Assembly: GCA_002701845.1 (NCBI GenBank)
Contig: NZXG01000048.1
Coordinates: 62,001 to 126,000, forward strand
Length of the DNA: 64,000 nucleotides
Reading direction: 5' to 3'
From: Pseudomonadales bacterium
GTDB taxonomy: Bacteria > Pseudomonadota > Gammaproteobacteria > Pseudomonadales > Ketobacteraceae
Below are positions 7,224-15,099 of this stretch, in pieces. Within the stretch, counting starts at the first letter, position 1. The number at the start of each line of letters is the position of its first letter. Below the pieces are notes generated by a model. The model was not told the origin of the DNA. It was given only the letters and a program-made list of their open reading frames with translations, and did no database searches. Position numbers and translations under genes: made by a program.

Positions 7224-9095
7224 TCATGTCAGGCTTCCCCGCTGCAAATTCGGATCTACGGTTTGAGTTTCCCGGGCCACCACCACCCGGTTGCGGCCGG
7301 TTTGCTTGGCGCTGTACAGGGCTTTGTCCGCTTGTTGCAGCAGGTTGTCCGCGTCCGGTGCCGCCCCCGGTTGCATTACGGCGATTCCCAGGCTCACGGT
7401 AATGGTGCTGAACTCATCGTTAATTTGCAGCGGCAGATGCTCCAGGTTCTTACGAATTCGTTCCGCCAGATCCTCAGCTCCCCGGGCATCGGTTTCCGGC
7501 AATATCAGGCAGAACTCCTCCCCCCCATAGCGCACGGCGCAATCGGCGGTGTGGCGGGTGGTTTGCTGCAGTACCCGGGCCACCCGTTGCAGGCAGCGGT
7601 CCCCTTCTATATGGCCGAAGCGATCGTTGAATTGCTTAAAGTGATCCACATCCAGCAGCAGCACCGCCAGGGGATGTTGATAGCGGAAGCTGCGGGTCAG
7701 TTCTTCCACCAGCACCCGATTCAGATAACGCCGGTTTTTCAGTCCGGTGAGCTGGTCGGTATCGCTTAATTCCAGCAACCGCCGGTTGGCCAGTTCCAGT
7801 TCCCGGCTGCGGCGCTGCACCTGGGCTTCAAGATCCTGAGCCAGGCGCTGTTCCAGCGTCAGTGCCTCCTCCCGCTCCCGACGCAACCGCCGCTCGGTGT
7901 CCAGGCTCTGGCGTTGGGCCTCGCTGCGCAGGCGCCGGTCCTCATTGATGCTTTCCGCCAGCGCAAAAGACAACAAAATCACCTCCATGGTGGAACCCAG
8001 TTGCAGGGTATGCTCGGTGAGGGCATTGGCCGGCAACAGGTTGACCTTGTTCAGGGCCAGGGCAATGCCGCCGCTGAGCAGAGCGCTCCAGCCCAGAGTG
8101 TAATAGCGGGCCCGGTGGTAACCCCGGTACCAGAGTGCCGCGCCCAGGCCGAAAGCATACAGACAGGAAATCGTGGTGAGGGGTATTAGCATGGTGATCA
8201 CCAGCCGATAGGGCAGCACAAGATAGCTGAGCAGGATCAGCATCACTAATATCTTGGGCGCCAAAGCCACCCATTCCAGGTAGCGACTGAACTGGTGCAG
8301 GCGCAGGAAGTGATCGATGAACTTGGCGGCGAACAGGATGCTAAGGCCCAGTGACCAGACAATAGCGGCATCATTCCATTGCGGATGATGCGGCCAGAGA
8401 TATTCAAAGGCAAAGCCCTTGAGGGAGGCTATGAAAACCGACAGGCAGACCACGAATCCCACGTAGTAGATAAACGCTTTTTCCCGCACCGCCAGATAGA
8501 CAAAGAAGTTGTACAGCGCCATTACCAGCACCGCACCAAAGTAAAATCCCTGCATCAGGTTGTGGTTGCGCTCCACCGTGTGGAAGTGCGTGGGTTGCCA
8601 CAGGGTCAGCGGCACCTGGACGGAACTTTTGCTGCGAATCTGCAGGTAGACGTCCACGGTCTGATCGACGGGCAGGGTGAAAGGTGCCACGAAGTTGCGG
8701 GTCTGCAACGGCCTGGAGTGGAATGGGAGGGAGTCCCCCAGGCGATAGATATGTTGCAGACCGGCCTGGCTCTGTACCCAGATGTTGACCTGATCCAGGT
8801 TGGGATAGGCCACCTCCAGCAGGCGCTCGATGGTATTGGGGCCAGGGTTGTACAGGCTGAACCGGAGCCACCAGGTGGAATCGTTGTAACCGCGGGAAAA
8901 CGTGGAATCCGGGTGGCTGTGCCAGTGTCCGGCGGGCAACTGCACTACATTGGCAAAATCCAGTGTGCCGGCGGGATCTTCCAGATACTGCAAATACCCG
9001 CCCAGCCCCACGGCGCCGGCGCCGCCCGGTGACACTTCCAGGGCGGCGTGGCAGGGGCCGGCTAGCAACAGTAACAACAACAGTAACTTGGGCAT
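7224..9095 (-). CDS. 7TMR-DISM membrane sensor diguanylate cyclase
   Basis: The 623-residue inner-membrane protein has a signal peptide (MPKLLLLLLLLAGPCHA), a periplasmic 7TMR-DISM extracellular domain (roughly 25-170; these domains are beta-sandwiches that may bind carbohydrate), seven membrane helices (about 185-390), a helical linker (about 395-455) and a GGDEF domain. The catalytic motif GGEEF is at 524-528 and the preceding LLDVDHFKQFND and DQLTGLKNRRYL segments are typical of active cyclases. It should make c-di-GMP from two GTP in response to an extracytoplasmic cue. The RxxD inhibitory site is degenerate (RHTAD). It heads an operon with a damaged paralogue downstream. No clear ribosome-binding site precedes the ATG. 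Confidence 0.88.
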   Translation of the reverse strand: MPKLLLLLLLLAGPCHAALEVSPGGAGAVGLGGYLQYLEDPAGTLDFANVVQLPAGHWHSHPDSTFSRGYNDSTWWLRFSLYNPGPNTIERLLEVAYPNLDQVNIWVQSQAGLQHIYRLGDSLPFHSRPLQTRNFVAPFTLPVDQTVDVYLQIRSKSSVQVPLTLWQPTHFHTVERNHNLMQGFYFGAVLVMALYNFFVYLAVREKAFIYYVGFVVCLSVFIASLKGFAFEYLWPHHPQWNDAAIVWSLGLSILFAAKFIDHFLRLHQFSRYLEWVALAPKILVMLILLSYLVLPYRLVITMLIPLTTISCLYAFGLGAALWYRGYHRARYYTLGWSALLSGGIALALNKVNLLPANALTEHTLQLGSTMEVILLSFALAESINEDRRLRSEAQRQSLDTERRLRREREEALTLEQRLAQDLEAQVQRRSRELELANRRLLELSDTDQLTGLKNRRYLNRVLVEELTRSFRYQHPLAVLLLDVDHFKQFNDRFGHIEGDRCLQRVARVLQQTTRHTADCAVRYGGEEFCLILPETDARGAEDLAERIRKNLEHLPLQINDEFSTITVSLGIAVMQPGAAPDADNLLQQADKALYSAKQTGRNRVVVARETQTVDPNLQRGSLT

Positions 9096-9236
9096 TACAC
9101 GGGACAGGCAACGGCAATGAGCTTCTTTTCAGTGTAGACGAGTCACGGTGTCTGACGGTGAGCGTTTGTAAACCAGCGCCCCGGAATGTTGTCGCTCTGT
9201 GCGGCTTCTGCTGCGTTGGTGTGAGCCGGTCTTGTG

Positions 9237-9270
9237 GTTATAAGAGATCCCGGTAGTATGGACTTATAAC
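9237..9270. repeat. perfect 8-bp inverted repeat with 18-bp spacer
   Basis: GTTATAAG and CTTATAAC are exact complements separated by 18 bp, just upstream of the 37-residue ORF and between two divergent transcripts. They flank a possible -10 (TAGTAT, 9254-9259). This could be an operator or a promoter region; no regulator can be assigned. Confidence 0.35.
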
Positions 9271-9295
9271 AATAAGAAAGCAGAGGGTACGCCGT

Positions 9296-9409
9296 ATGAA
9301 AGCCTTCACGTTATTGATTCTCCTCAGCGCCCTGTCCTTCATCATGATACGGGGTGTTTTCCACCTGCTGACGACCCCTTTTCGATCCGCACATTGCGAG
9401 GCGGATTAG
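9296..9409 (+). CDS. 37-residue predicted membrane peptide
   Basis: An ATG with AGAGG nine bases upstream opens a 37-codon frame. The product begins with a hydrophobic stretch (MKAFTLLILLSALSFIMI), followed by a short polar tail ending HCEAD. This pattern suits a single-span small membrane protein or a very short secreted peptide. A canonical intrinsic terminator follows 6 bp after the stop, making this a self-contained transcription unit ahead of xerD. I recognise no family; conservation in related genomes would be decisive. Confidence 0.5.
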   Translation: MKAFTLLILLSALSFIMIRGVFHLLTTPFRSAHCEAD

Positions 9410-9415
9410 CCCTGT

Positions 9416-9444
9416 TGGGCCCTGCTTGTGGGCCCAGTTTTTTT
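9416..9444 (+). terminator. Rho-independent terminator
   Basis: TGGGCCC and GGGCCCA form a perfect 7-bp stem with a 7-base loop, followed by GTTTTTTT. It closes the small peptide gene and shows that xerD, whose frame is open through here, must begin further downstream. Confidence 0.8.
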
Positions 9445-9501
9445 GCCGCCCCCCGGTTTTTGGTATGCTGTTTATCATCGGGTGGCAGTGCGGGGCAGGC
9501 A

Positions 9502-10416
9502 ATGGGTGTGGTAGCGGATTCAGATCCGGCCAATCGAGTGATCAGTGAATATCTGGATGCCTGCTGGCTGGAGCGGGGCCTTAGTGATAACACGCTGGAA
9601 TCCTACCGGCGTGACCTGCAGGCCTATAGCCAGTGGCTGGCGCAAGACCGCAGCCTGCGCCTGGAGACGGCGGCGGCGGCGGATCTGAACGCCTACCTGG
9701 CGGAACGTTATCGCCGGCAATTCAGCGCCCGCTCCACTGCCCGGTTTCTGTCGGCGGCGCGGGGTTTCTATCAGTATTGTGTGCGTCAGGGGCTGGTAAC
9801 AGAAGACCCCTCATTGCGTATCGATCTGCCCAAACTCGGCAAACCCCTCCCTAAGTCCCTTAGCGAAGCTGATGTGGAAGCATTGCTGGCGGTGCCGGAT
9901 ACCACCGACGCTTTGGGGCTGCGGGACAAAGCCATGCTGGAGTTGCTGTATGCCTGCGGCATCCGGGTCAGTGAGCTGGTGGGGCTCACCACCCACGATC
10001 TAAACCTGCGCCAGGGGGTGGTGCGGCTCATGGGTAAAGGCAGCAAGGAACGGCTGGTGCCCATGGGGGAGGAGGCCATGGCCTGGCTGGTGCAGTATCT
10101 GCGGCAGGGCCGTGGTGCACTGTTGCGGCAGGCGGATGCGGCGGTGCTGTTCCCCAGCCGGCGGGGCAGCCGGATGACCCGGCAGACCTTCTGGCATCGG
10201 GTGAAGCACTATGTGGCCCGGGCGGGCATTCGGGCGGAGGTCTCCCCCCATACCCTGCGTCATGCATTTGCAACCCATCTGTTGAACAATGGGGCGGATT
10301 TGCGGGTGGTGCAGTTGCTGCTGGGCCACAGCGACCTGTCCACCACCCAGATCTATACCCACGTGGCCCGCCACCGGTTGCAGGCCCTGCATCGGGAGCA
10401 TCACCCCAGGGGTTGA
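9502..10416 (+). CDS. xerD: tyrosine recombinase XerD
   Basis: The 304-residue protein has an N-terminal core-binding domain (about 10-100) and a C-terminal catalytic domain. The catalytic set is complete: Arg155 (CGIRVSE), Lys179 (GKGSK), His250 and Arg253 (HTLRH), His276 (GHSD) and the nucleophile Tyr285 (IYTHV). XerD acts with XerC at dif to resolve chromosome dimers, activated by FtsK. The frame is open to 9394, but a terminator at 9416-9444 and the usual family length (about 298) favour the ATG at 9502. The neighbour dsbC downstream is the standard gammaproteobacterial arrangement and supports XerD over XerC. Confidence 0.9.
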   Translation: MGVVADSDPANRVISEYLDACWLERGLSDNTLESYRRDLQAYSQWLAQDRSLRLETAAAADLNAYLAERYRRQFSARSTARFLSAARGFYQYCVRQGLVTEDPSLRIDLPKLGKPLPKSLSEADVEALLAVPDTTDALGLRDKAMLELLYACGIRVSELVGLTTHDLNLRQGVVRLMGKGSKERLVPMGEEAMAWLVQYLRQGRGALLRQADAAVLFPSRRGSRMTRQTFWHRVKHYVARAGIRAEVSPHTLRHAFATHLLNNGADLRVVQLLLGHSDLSTTQIYTHVARHRLQALHREHHPRG

Positions 10417-10427
10417 CGGCGACCGCT

Positions 10428-10454
10428 GGAACTTGCGGTGGATCTCGGGTCTAA
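10428..10454 (+). promoter_or_regulatory. sigma-E (RpoE) promoter of dsbC
   Basis: GGAACTT, 15 bases, TCTAA is a close match to the RpoE -35/-10 consensus. It sits in the 81-bp gap between xerD and dsbC, 44 bp upstream of the dsbC start. E. coli dsbC is also in the sigma-E regulon, and rpoE itself is in this window. Confidence 0.75.
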
Positions 10455-10497
10455 TGGAACACATTCTATAAAAACCCCAGTTTTTGAGAGCATTCCC

Positions 10498-11229
10498 ATG
10501 TTGAAAACCGTCCTCACGGCACTGTTGGTTATCATTTCCGGTTCAGTTCACGCCGCCTCGGGCTCCGAGGTGATTCAGCGGATGTTTGCCGCCAAGTTCC
10601 CCCAGGTGCAGATTTCCGCGGTTGGCGAGTCCCAGGTGGACGGGATCTATCAGGTGGAGACCACCAGTGGTGAACTGCTCTATGTATCCGCCGATGGCAA
10701 GTTCGTGTTCACTGGTGACCTGTTGAATATCAGCGGCCCCAACACGGTCAACGTCAGCGAGCAATACCGCAGCAGTCAGCGGGTGGATGCCCTGGACCAT
10801 CTTGAGGATAAGGATCTGGTGGTGTACCCCGCTACCGACAAGGAAAAGGCGGAGGTGCTGGTGTTTACCGACACCAGCTGTGGTTACTGCCGTAAGTTCC
10901 ACACCGAGGTGCCGGCCATGAACGATCTGGGCATTACCGTGAAGTACGTGGCCTGGCCCCGCTACGGTCTGGATTCGCCGGCGGGTCAGACCATGGTGAA
11001 AGTATGGTGCTCCGAGGACCGGGAAGCGGCCCTCACCCGCGCCAAGTCCAATCAGTCCGTGGCCGCCCCCGAGGGCAAAACCTGTGATCAACACAGGCTA
11101 CAGGACCAGATCAATCTGGGGCAGCGGATCGGTGTCCGGGGTACTCCGGCGGTCTATTCCATGGATGGCCGCCAGTTGGGTGGTTACCTCAAGGCGGAAC
11201 AGCTGGCTCAGCAGTTGGGGCTGAAGTAA
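10498..11229 (+). CDS. dsbC: periplasmic thiol:disulfide isomerase DsbC
   Basis: The 243-residue precursor has a signal peptide ending in SVHAA, an N-terminal dimerisation domain (about 21-80) and a thioredoxin-like domain. The active site is CGYC (Cys128-Cys131), exactly the DsbC motif, with the cis-Pro loop in GTPAV. A second cysteine pair (VWCSED and KTCDQH) matches the structural disulfide of DsbC. It shuffles wrong disulfides in the periplasm and is kept reduced by DsbD. The ATG at 10498 is chosen over an upstream in-frame ATG at 10438 because it gives a clean signal peptide and follows GAGAG. A sigma-E promoter lies just upstream. Confidence 0.93.
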   Translation: MLKTVLTALLVIISGSVHAASGSEVIQRMFAAKFPQVQISAVGESQVDGIYQVETTSGELLYVSADGKFVFTGDLLNISGPNTVNVSEQYRSSQRVDALDHLEDKDLVVYPATDKEKAEVLVFTDTSCGYCRKFHTEVPAMNDLGITVKYVAWPRYGLDSPAGQTMVKVWCSEDREAALTRAKSNQSVAAPEGKTCDQHRLQDQINLGQRIGVRGTPAVYSMDGRQLGGYLKAEQLAQQLGLK

Positions 11230-11231
11230 AT

Positions 11232-11259
11232 CCGGCATGGGGCGCCCGGCATGGGGCGC
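11232..11259. repeat. tandem duplication of a 14-bp unit
   Basis: CCGGCATGGGGCGC occurs twice in direct tandem, three bases after the dsbC stop. It lies in the 180-bp gap before alaC. A short GC hairpin (GCCCGG TTT CCGGGC, 11287-11301) follows without a T-run. No function can be assigned. Confidence 0.5.
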
Positions 11260-11409
11260 CAGCCCGGTTGTCCGGCGGCCCCAAACGCCCGGTTTCCGGG
11301 CTCAACGCCGCCGGCTCCATTGACGATTCCTGCCCACATCAGTATTGTTCTCACTCTTTGCTTTCCGGCCTGAAGTTAGTAGCCATTTACATACTGCCAT
11401 GGGTGTTCT

Positions 11410-12585
11410 GTGACCGAGTTTTCGCGAATTCAGCGGCTGCCGCCTTATGTGTTCAATATCGTCGGTGAATTGAAGCAGCAGGCCCGCGCCCGGGGCGAAG
11501 ACATTATCGATTTTGGCATGGGCAATCCCGATCAACCCACGCCACCGCACATCGTGGATAAACTGGTGGAGACGGTGCAGCGGGGGGACACCCACCGCTA
11601 CTCCCAGTCCAAGGGCATCCCCCGGCTGCGCAAGGCGATCTGCGACTGGTATCAGCGCCGCTATCAGGTGAGCCTGGATCCGGCCGCGGAAGCCATTGTC
11701 ACCATCGGCTCCAAGGAGGGGCTGGCCCATCTGGCCCTGGCCACCATGAGTACCGGTGACACCGTGCTGGTGCCCAATCCGTCCTATCCCATCCACCCTT
11801 ATGGTTTTGTCATCGCCGGGGCGGATATTCGTCACGTGCCCCTGCGGCCGGAAGTGGATTTCTTTGCCGAGCTGGAGCGGGCGATCCGGGAAAGCTGGCC
11901 CAAGCCCAAGATGTTGGTACTGAATTTCCCCGGCAATCCCACGGCCCAGTGCGTGGAACTGGAATTTTTCGAAAGGGTGGTGGCGATCTGCCGGGAGCAC
12001 GGCATCTGGCTGGTGCACGATCTGGCCTACGCGGATATTGTCTTCGATGGCTATCAGGCGCCGTCGGTAATGCAGGTGGCCGGCGCCCGGGAGGTGGCGG
12101 TGGAGTTTTTCAGCCTGTCGAAAAGTTATAATATGCCCGGTTGGCGGGTGGGGTTCTGTGTCGGGAATCCGGATCTGATCGCCGCTCTGGCCCGCATCAA
12201 GTCCTATATGGATTATGGGACCTTCACCCCGATTCAGGTGGCCGCCATCAGTGCTCTGGAAGGGGATCAGAGCTGTGTGACCCAGATTCGCGACCGTTAT
12301 CAACGGCGCCGGGATGTCTTGTGTGAGGGCCTGAATGCGGCAGGCTGGGAAGTCATCCCGCCCCGTGCCACCATGTTTGTATGGGCCCGGATACCGGATC
12401 GGTTCCGGGACCTGGGCTCGCTGGAGTTTAGTAAGCTTTTGTTGCGGGAAGCCAAGGTGGCGGTATCGCCGGGGCTTGGTTTCGGCGAATATGGGGATGA
12501 TCATGTGCGTTTTGCGCTGATTGAAAACGAACAACGCATCCGGCAGGCAGTCAGAGGCATCAAGCGTCTGCTGCAGTCGGCATAA
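11410..12585 (+). CDS. alaC: alanine aminotransferase AlaC-like
   Basis: This 391-residue class I/II PLP-dependent aminotransferase has its Schiff-base lysine at Lys238 in [21 protein letters not shown] (about 172-180) and the early [12 protein letters not shown] segment are typical of the AlaC/YfdZ group, which transaminates glutamate and pyruvate to alanine. It starts with GTG at 11410 (weak ribosome-binding site) and ends 19 bp before hom, so it belongs to the alaC-hom-thrC unit. The alaC-hom-thrC order is common in Pseudomonas-type genomes. Substrate choice is inferred from family and context. Confidence 0.85.
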   Translation: MTEFSRIQRLPPYVFNIVGELKQQARARGEDIIDFGMGNPDQPTPPHIVDKLVETVQRGDTHRYSQSKGIPRLRKAICDWYQRRYQVSLDPAAEAIVTIGSKEGLAHLALATMSTGDTVLVPNPSYPIHPYGFVIAGADIRHVPLRPEVDFFAELERAIRESWPKPKMLVLNFPGNPTAQCVELEFFERVVAICREHGIWLVHDLAYADIVFDGYQAPSVMQVAGAREVAVEFFSLSKSYNMPGWRVGFCVGNPDLIAALARIKSYMDYGTFTPIQVAAISALEGDQSCVTQIRDRYQRRRDVLCEGLNAAGWEVIPPRATMFVWARIPDRFRDLGSLEFSKLLLREAKVAVSPGLGFGEYGDDHVRFALIENEQRIRQAVRGIKRLLQSA

Positions 12586-12604
12586 TATAAATGAGGTGAA
12601 GCAG

Positions 12605-13912
12605 TTGAAACCGGTTAATGTGGGTATCGTCGGTTTGGGCACGGTGGGCAGTGGCACCTTCAATGTGCTGTACCGGAACGCAGAAGACATCGCCCGGCGC
12701 GCCGGCCGGGAAATCCTGGTGACCCACGTGGGCGCGCGCCGCGATCATCCCAACGCGGATACCAGCGGCGTGCGGGTGTCGCGGGATATTTTCGCCGTGG
12801 TGGATGACCCCGAAGTGGACATTCTGGTGGAGTTGATTGGCGGCACCAGCACCGCCCGTGAACTGGTGCTCAAGGCCATTGCCAACGGCAAACACGTGGT
12901 CACCGCCAACAAGGCGCTGATTGCCGAGCACGGCAACGAGATATTTGCGGCGGCCCAGAAAGAGGGCGTCAACGTGGCCTTCGAGGCGGCCGTGGCGGGG
13001 GGCATTCCCATTATCAAGGCCATCCGTGAGGGCCTGGCGGCCAACCGCATCGACTGGGTGGCGGGGATCATCAATGGCACCGGCAACTACATCCTCACCG
13101 AGATGGGGGACAAGGGCCGGGCTTTCGATGAGGTGCTGAAAGAGGCGCAGGCGCTGGGCTATGCGGAGGCGGATCCCACCTTCGACGTGGAGGGGATTGA
13201 TGCCGCCCACAAGCTGACCATCATCGCCTCCATTGCCTTCGGTATTCCCCTGCAGTTCTCCAAAATCTATACCGAGGGCATCAGTCATATCACCCGGGCC
13301 GATGTCGCCTATGCCGAAGAGCTGGGCTATAAGATCAAGCACCTGGGCATGACCCGGCAGACCGCCACCGGCGTGGAGCTGCGGGTGCACCCCACCCTGA
13401 TTCCGGAGCGGCGTCTGATCGCCAATGTGAACGGTGTGATGAACGCGGTGATGGTGCAGAGTGATGCCGTAGGGCCTACGCTTTACTACGGACCCGGTGC
13501 CGGCTCCGAGCCCACGGCCTCGGCGGTGGTGGCGGACGTGGTGGATGTGGCCCGGGCACTCACCACCGACCCCAACAACCGGGTACCGCACCTGGCATTC
13601 CGGGCGGACTCCCTCAGTGATACCCCGATTCTGCCCATTGCCGATGTGGTGACCGGCTTTTATCTGCGAATGGAAGTCAAGGATCAGCCGGGGGTACTGG
13701 CCAAAATCGCCGCCGCCCTCAGCGACGCCGATATCAATATCGAGGCAATCATTCAGAAGGATCAACTGGACGCCAACAGCCCGGTGCCTCTGATCATGAT
13801 TGTGCGCCAGGTGCTGGAAAGCAAAATGAACGATGCCCTGGACAAGATCCGGGCGCTGGATGTGCTGGCGGAGGACATTGTCCGTATCCGTCTGGAGACC
13901 CTGGGCCCCTAG
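12605..13912 (+). CDS. hom: homoserine dehydrogenase
   Basis: The 435-residue protein has an N-terminal NAD(P)-binding motif (GIVGLGTVGSGT), the catalytic homoserine dehydrogenase domain with NGTGNYILTEM and EADPTFDVEG segments, and a C-terminal ACT domain (about 350-430) that normally gives threonine feedback control. It reduces aspartate semialdehyde to homoserine. I set the start at TTG 12605, preceded by GAGGTG at a good distance, which gives the usual length; the frame is open further upstream but overlaps alaC. thrC follows after 54 bp. Confidence 0.93.
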   Translation: MKPVNVGIVGLGTVGSGTFNVLYRNAEDIARRAGREILVTHVGARRDHPNADTSGVRVSRDIFAVVDDPEVDILVELIGGTSTARELVLKAIANGKHVVTANKALIAEHGNEIFAAAQKEGVNVAFEAAVAGGIPIIKAIREGLAANRIDWVAGIINGTGNYILTEMGDKGRAFDEVLKEAQALGYAEADPTFDVEGIDAAHKLTIIASIAFGIPLQFSKIYTEGISHITRADVAYAEELGYKIKHLGMTRQTATGVELRVHPTLIPERRLIANVNGVMNAVMVQSDAVGPTLYYGPGAGSEPTASAVVADVVDVARALTTDPNNRVPHLAFRADSLSDTPILPIADVVTGFYLRMEVKDQPGVLAKIAAALSDADINIEAIIQKDQLDANSPVPLIMIVRQVLESKMNDALDKIRALDVLAEDIVRIRLETLGP

Positions 13913-13966
13913 GCCCGGGCTCAGCGCGCCCCGAATCACAGTTAGTCTGACTTTGGAAACCTGACC

Positions 13967-15046
13967 ATGCCCAGTAAACGCTATACCGGATTAATCGACA
14001 ATTACCGCGATTATCTGCCCGTCCATGACGACACCCGTCTGATCAGTCTGGGAGAGGGCAAAACCCCCCTGATCCGGCTCAACAATATTCCCCGTCTTAT
14101 TGGCAAAGACGTGGATATTTATGTGAAATTCGAGGGTCTCAACCCCACTGGATCGTTCAAGGACCGGGGCATGACCATGGCGGTGACCAAGGCGGTGGAA
14201 GAGGGCAGTAAAGCCATTATCTGTGCCTCCACCGGCAACACCTCGGCGGCGGCCGCCGCCTATGCGGCACGGGCCGGCATCACCGCCTTCGTATTGATTC
14301 CCGAAGGCAAGATCGCCATGGGCAAGCTGGCCCAGGCCATGATGTATGGCGCGGTGATCCTGCAGATCCGGGGAAATTTCGATGAAGGCATGCGGCTGGT
14401 AAAAGAAGTGGCGGAGGAAGCGCCGGTGACCATCGTCAACTCCATCAATCCCTATCGTCTGCAGGGGCAGAAAACCGCGGCCTTTGAAATCGTGGAAGAG
14501 CTGGGGGCAGCGCCGGACTATCACTGTCTGCCGGTGGGTAATGCCGGAAATATCAGTGCCCACTGGATGGGTTATGAGGAATTCTTCAAGGCCGGCATTG
14601 CCAACAGCCGGCCTAAAATGCTGGGCTATCAGGCCGCCGGCGCAGCCCCGTTCCTGCGGGGTGAGATGGTGGATCAGCCGGAAACCGTGGCCACCGCCAT
14701 TCGCATCGGCCATCCCCAGAGCTGGGATAAGGCCTGGACGGTGCAGAAGGATTCCGGTGGTTGGTTCGATGAGCTCAGCGACGATGAGATTCTGCAGGCC
14801 CAGCGTATGCTGGCCCAGAACGAAGGTGTGTTCTGTGAACCGGCCTCCGCCGCCTCCCTGGGGGGTGCCATGCGCGATGTGAAGAACGGCAAGATTCCCG
14901 AGGGCAGTAAAATCGTCTGTACGCTCACCGGCAATGGTTTGAAGGATCCCGACACCGCCATCGCTCAATGTCAGAACGCTCTGATGGATACCATTGACGC
15001 CAATTTGAGTTCGGTAAAGGACAGTATTCTGCGCCATATGCAGTAA
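13967..15046 (+). CDS. thrC: threonine synthase
   Basis: The 359-residue PLP enzyme converts O-phosphohomoserine to threonine. The PLP lysine is Lys65 in GSFKDRG; the phosphate-binding loop is ASTGNTSAAAA, and a glycine-rich loop occurs at PVGNAGNIS. The short form (about 360 residues) is the one usually found next to hom in Pseudomonas relatives and Gram-positives. It is the third gene of the alaC-hom-thrC cluster. Confidence 0.93.
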   Translation: MPSKRYTGLIDNYRDYLPVHDDTRLISLGEGKTPLIRLNNIPRLIGKDVDIYVKFEGLNPTGSFKDRGMTMAVTKAVEEGSKAIICASTGNTSAAAAAYAARAGITAFVLIPEGKIAMGKLAQAMMYGAVILQIRGNFDEGMRLVKEVAEEAPVTIVNSINPYRLQGQKTAAFEIVEELGAAPDYHCLPVGNAGNISAHWMGYEEFFKAGIANSRPKMLGYQAAGAAPFLRGEMVDQPETVATAIRIGHPQSWDKAWTVQKDSGGWFDELSDDEILQAQRMLAQNEGVFCEPASAASLGGAMRDVKNGKIPEGSKIVCTLTGNGLKDPDTAIAQCQNALMDTIDANLSSVKDSILRHMQ

Positions 15047-15053
15047 CCCGGCC

Positions 15054-15073
15054 GGGGGTGCGCTCGCACCCCC
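15054..15073 (+). terminator. 9-bp GC hairpin between thrC and recJ
   Basis: GGGGGTGCG and CGCACCCCC pair perfectly around a 2-base loop, eight bases after the thrC stop. No T-run follows, so it is more likely an mRNA-stability or pausing element than a full terminator; recJ begins 26 bp later. Confidence 0.4.
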
Positions 15074-15099
15074 GATTGCTGACAAGCCCACGGCAGCTT

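Noticed and set aside
11302-15091. Long minus-strand open frames opposite alaC, hom and thrC
   Set aside because: All three plus-strand genes have complete family motifs; the opposite frames are codon-bias artefacts.
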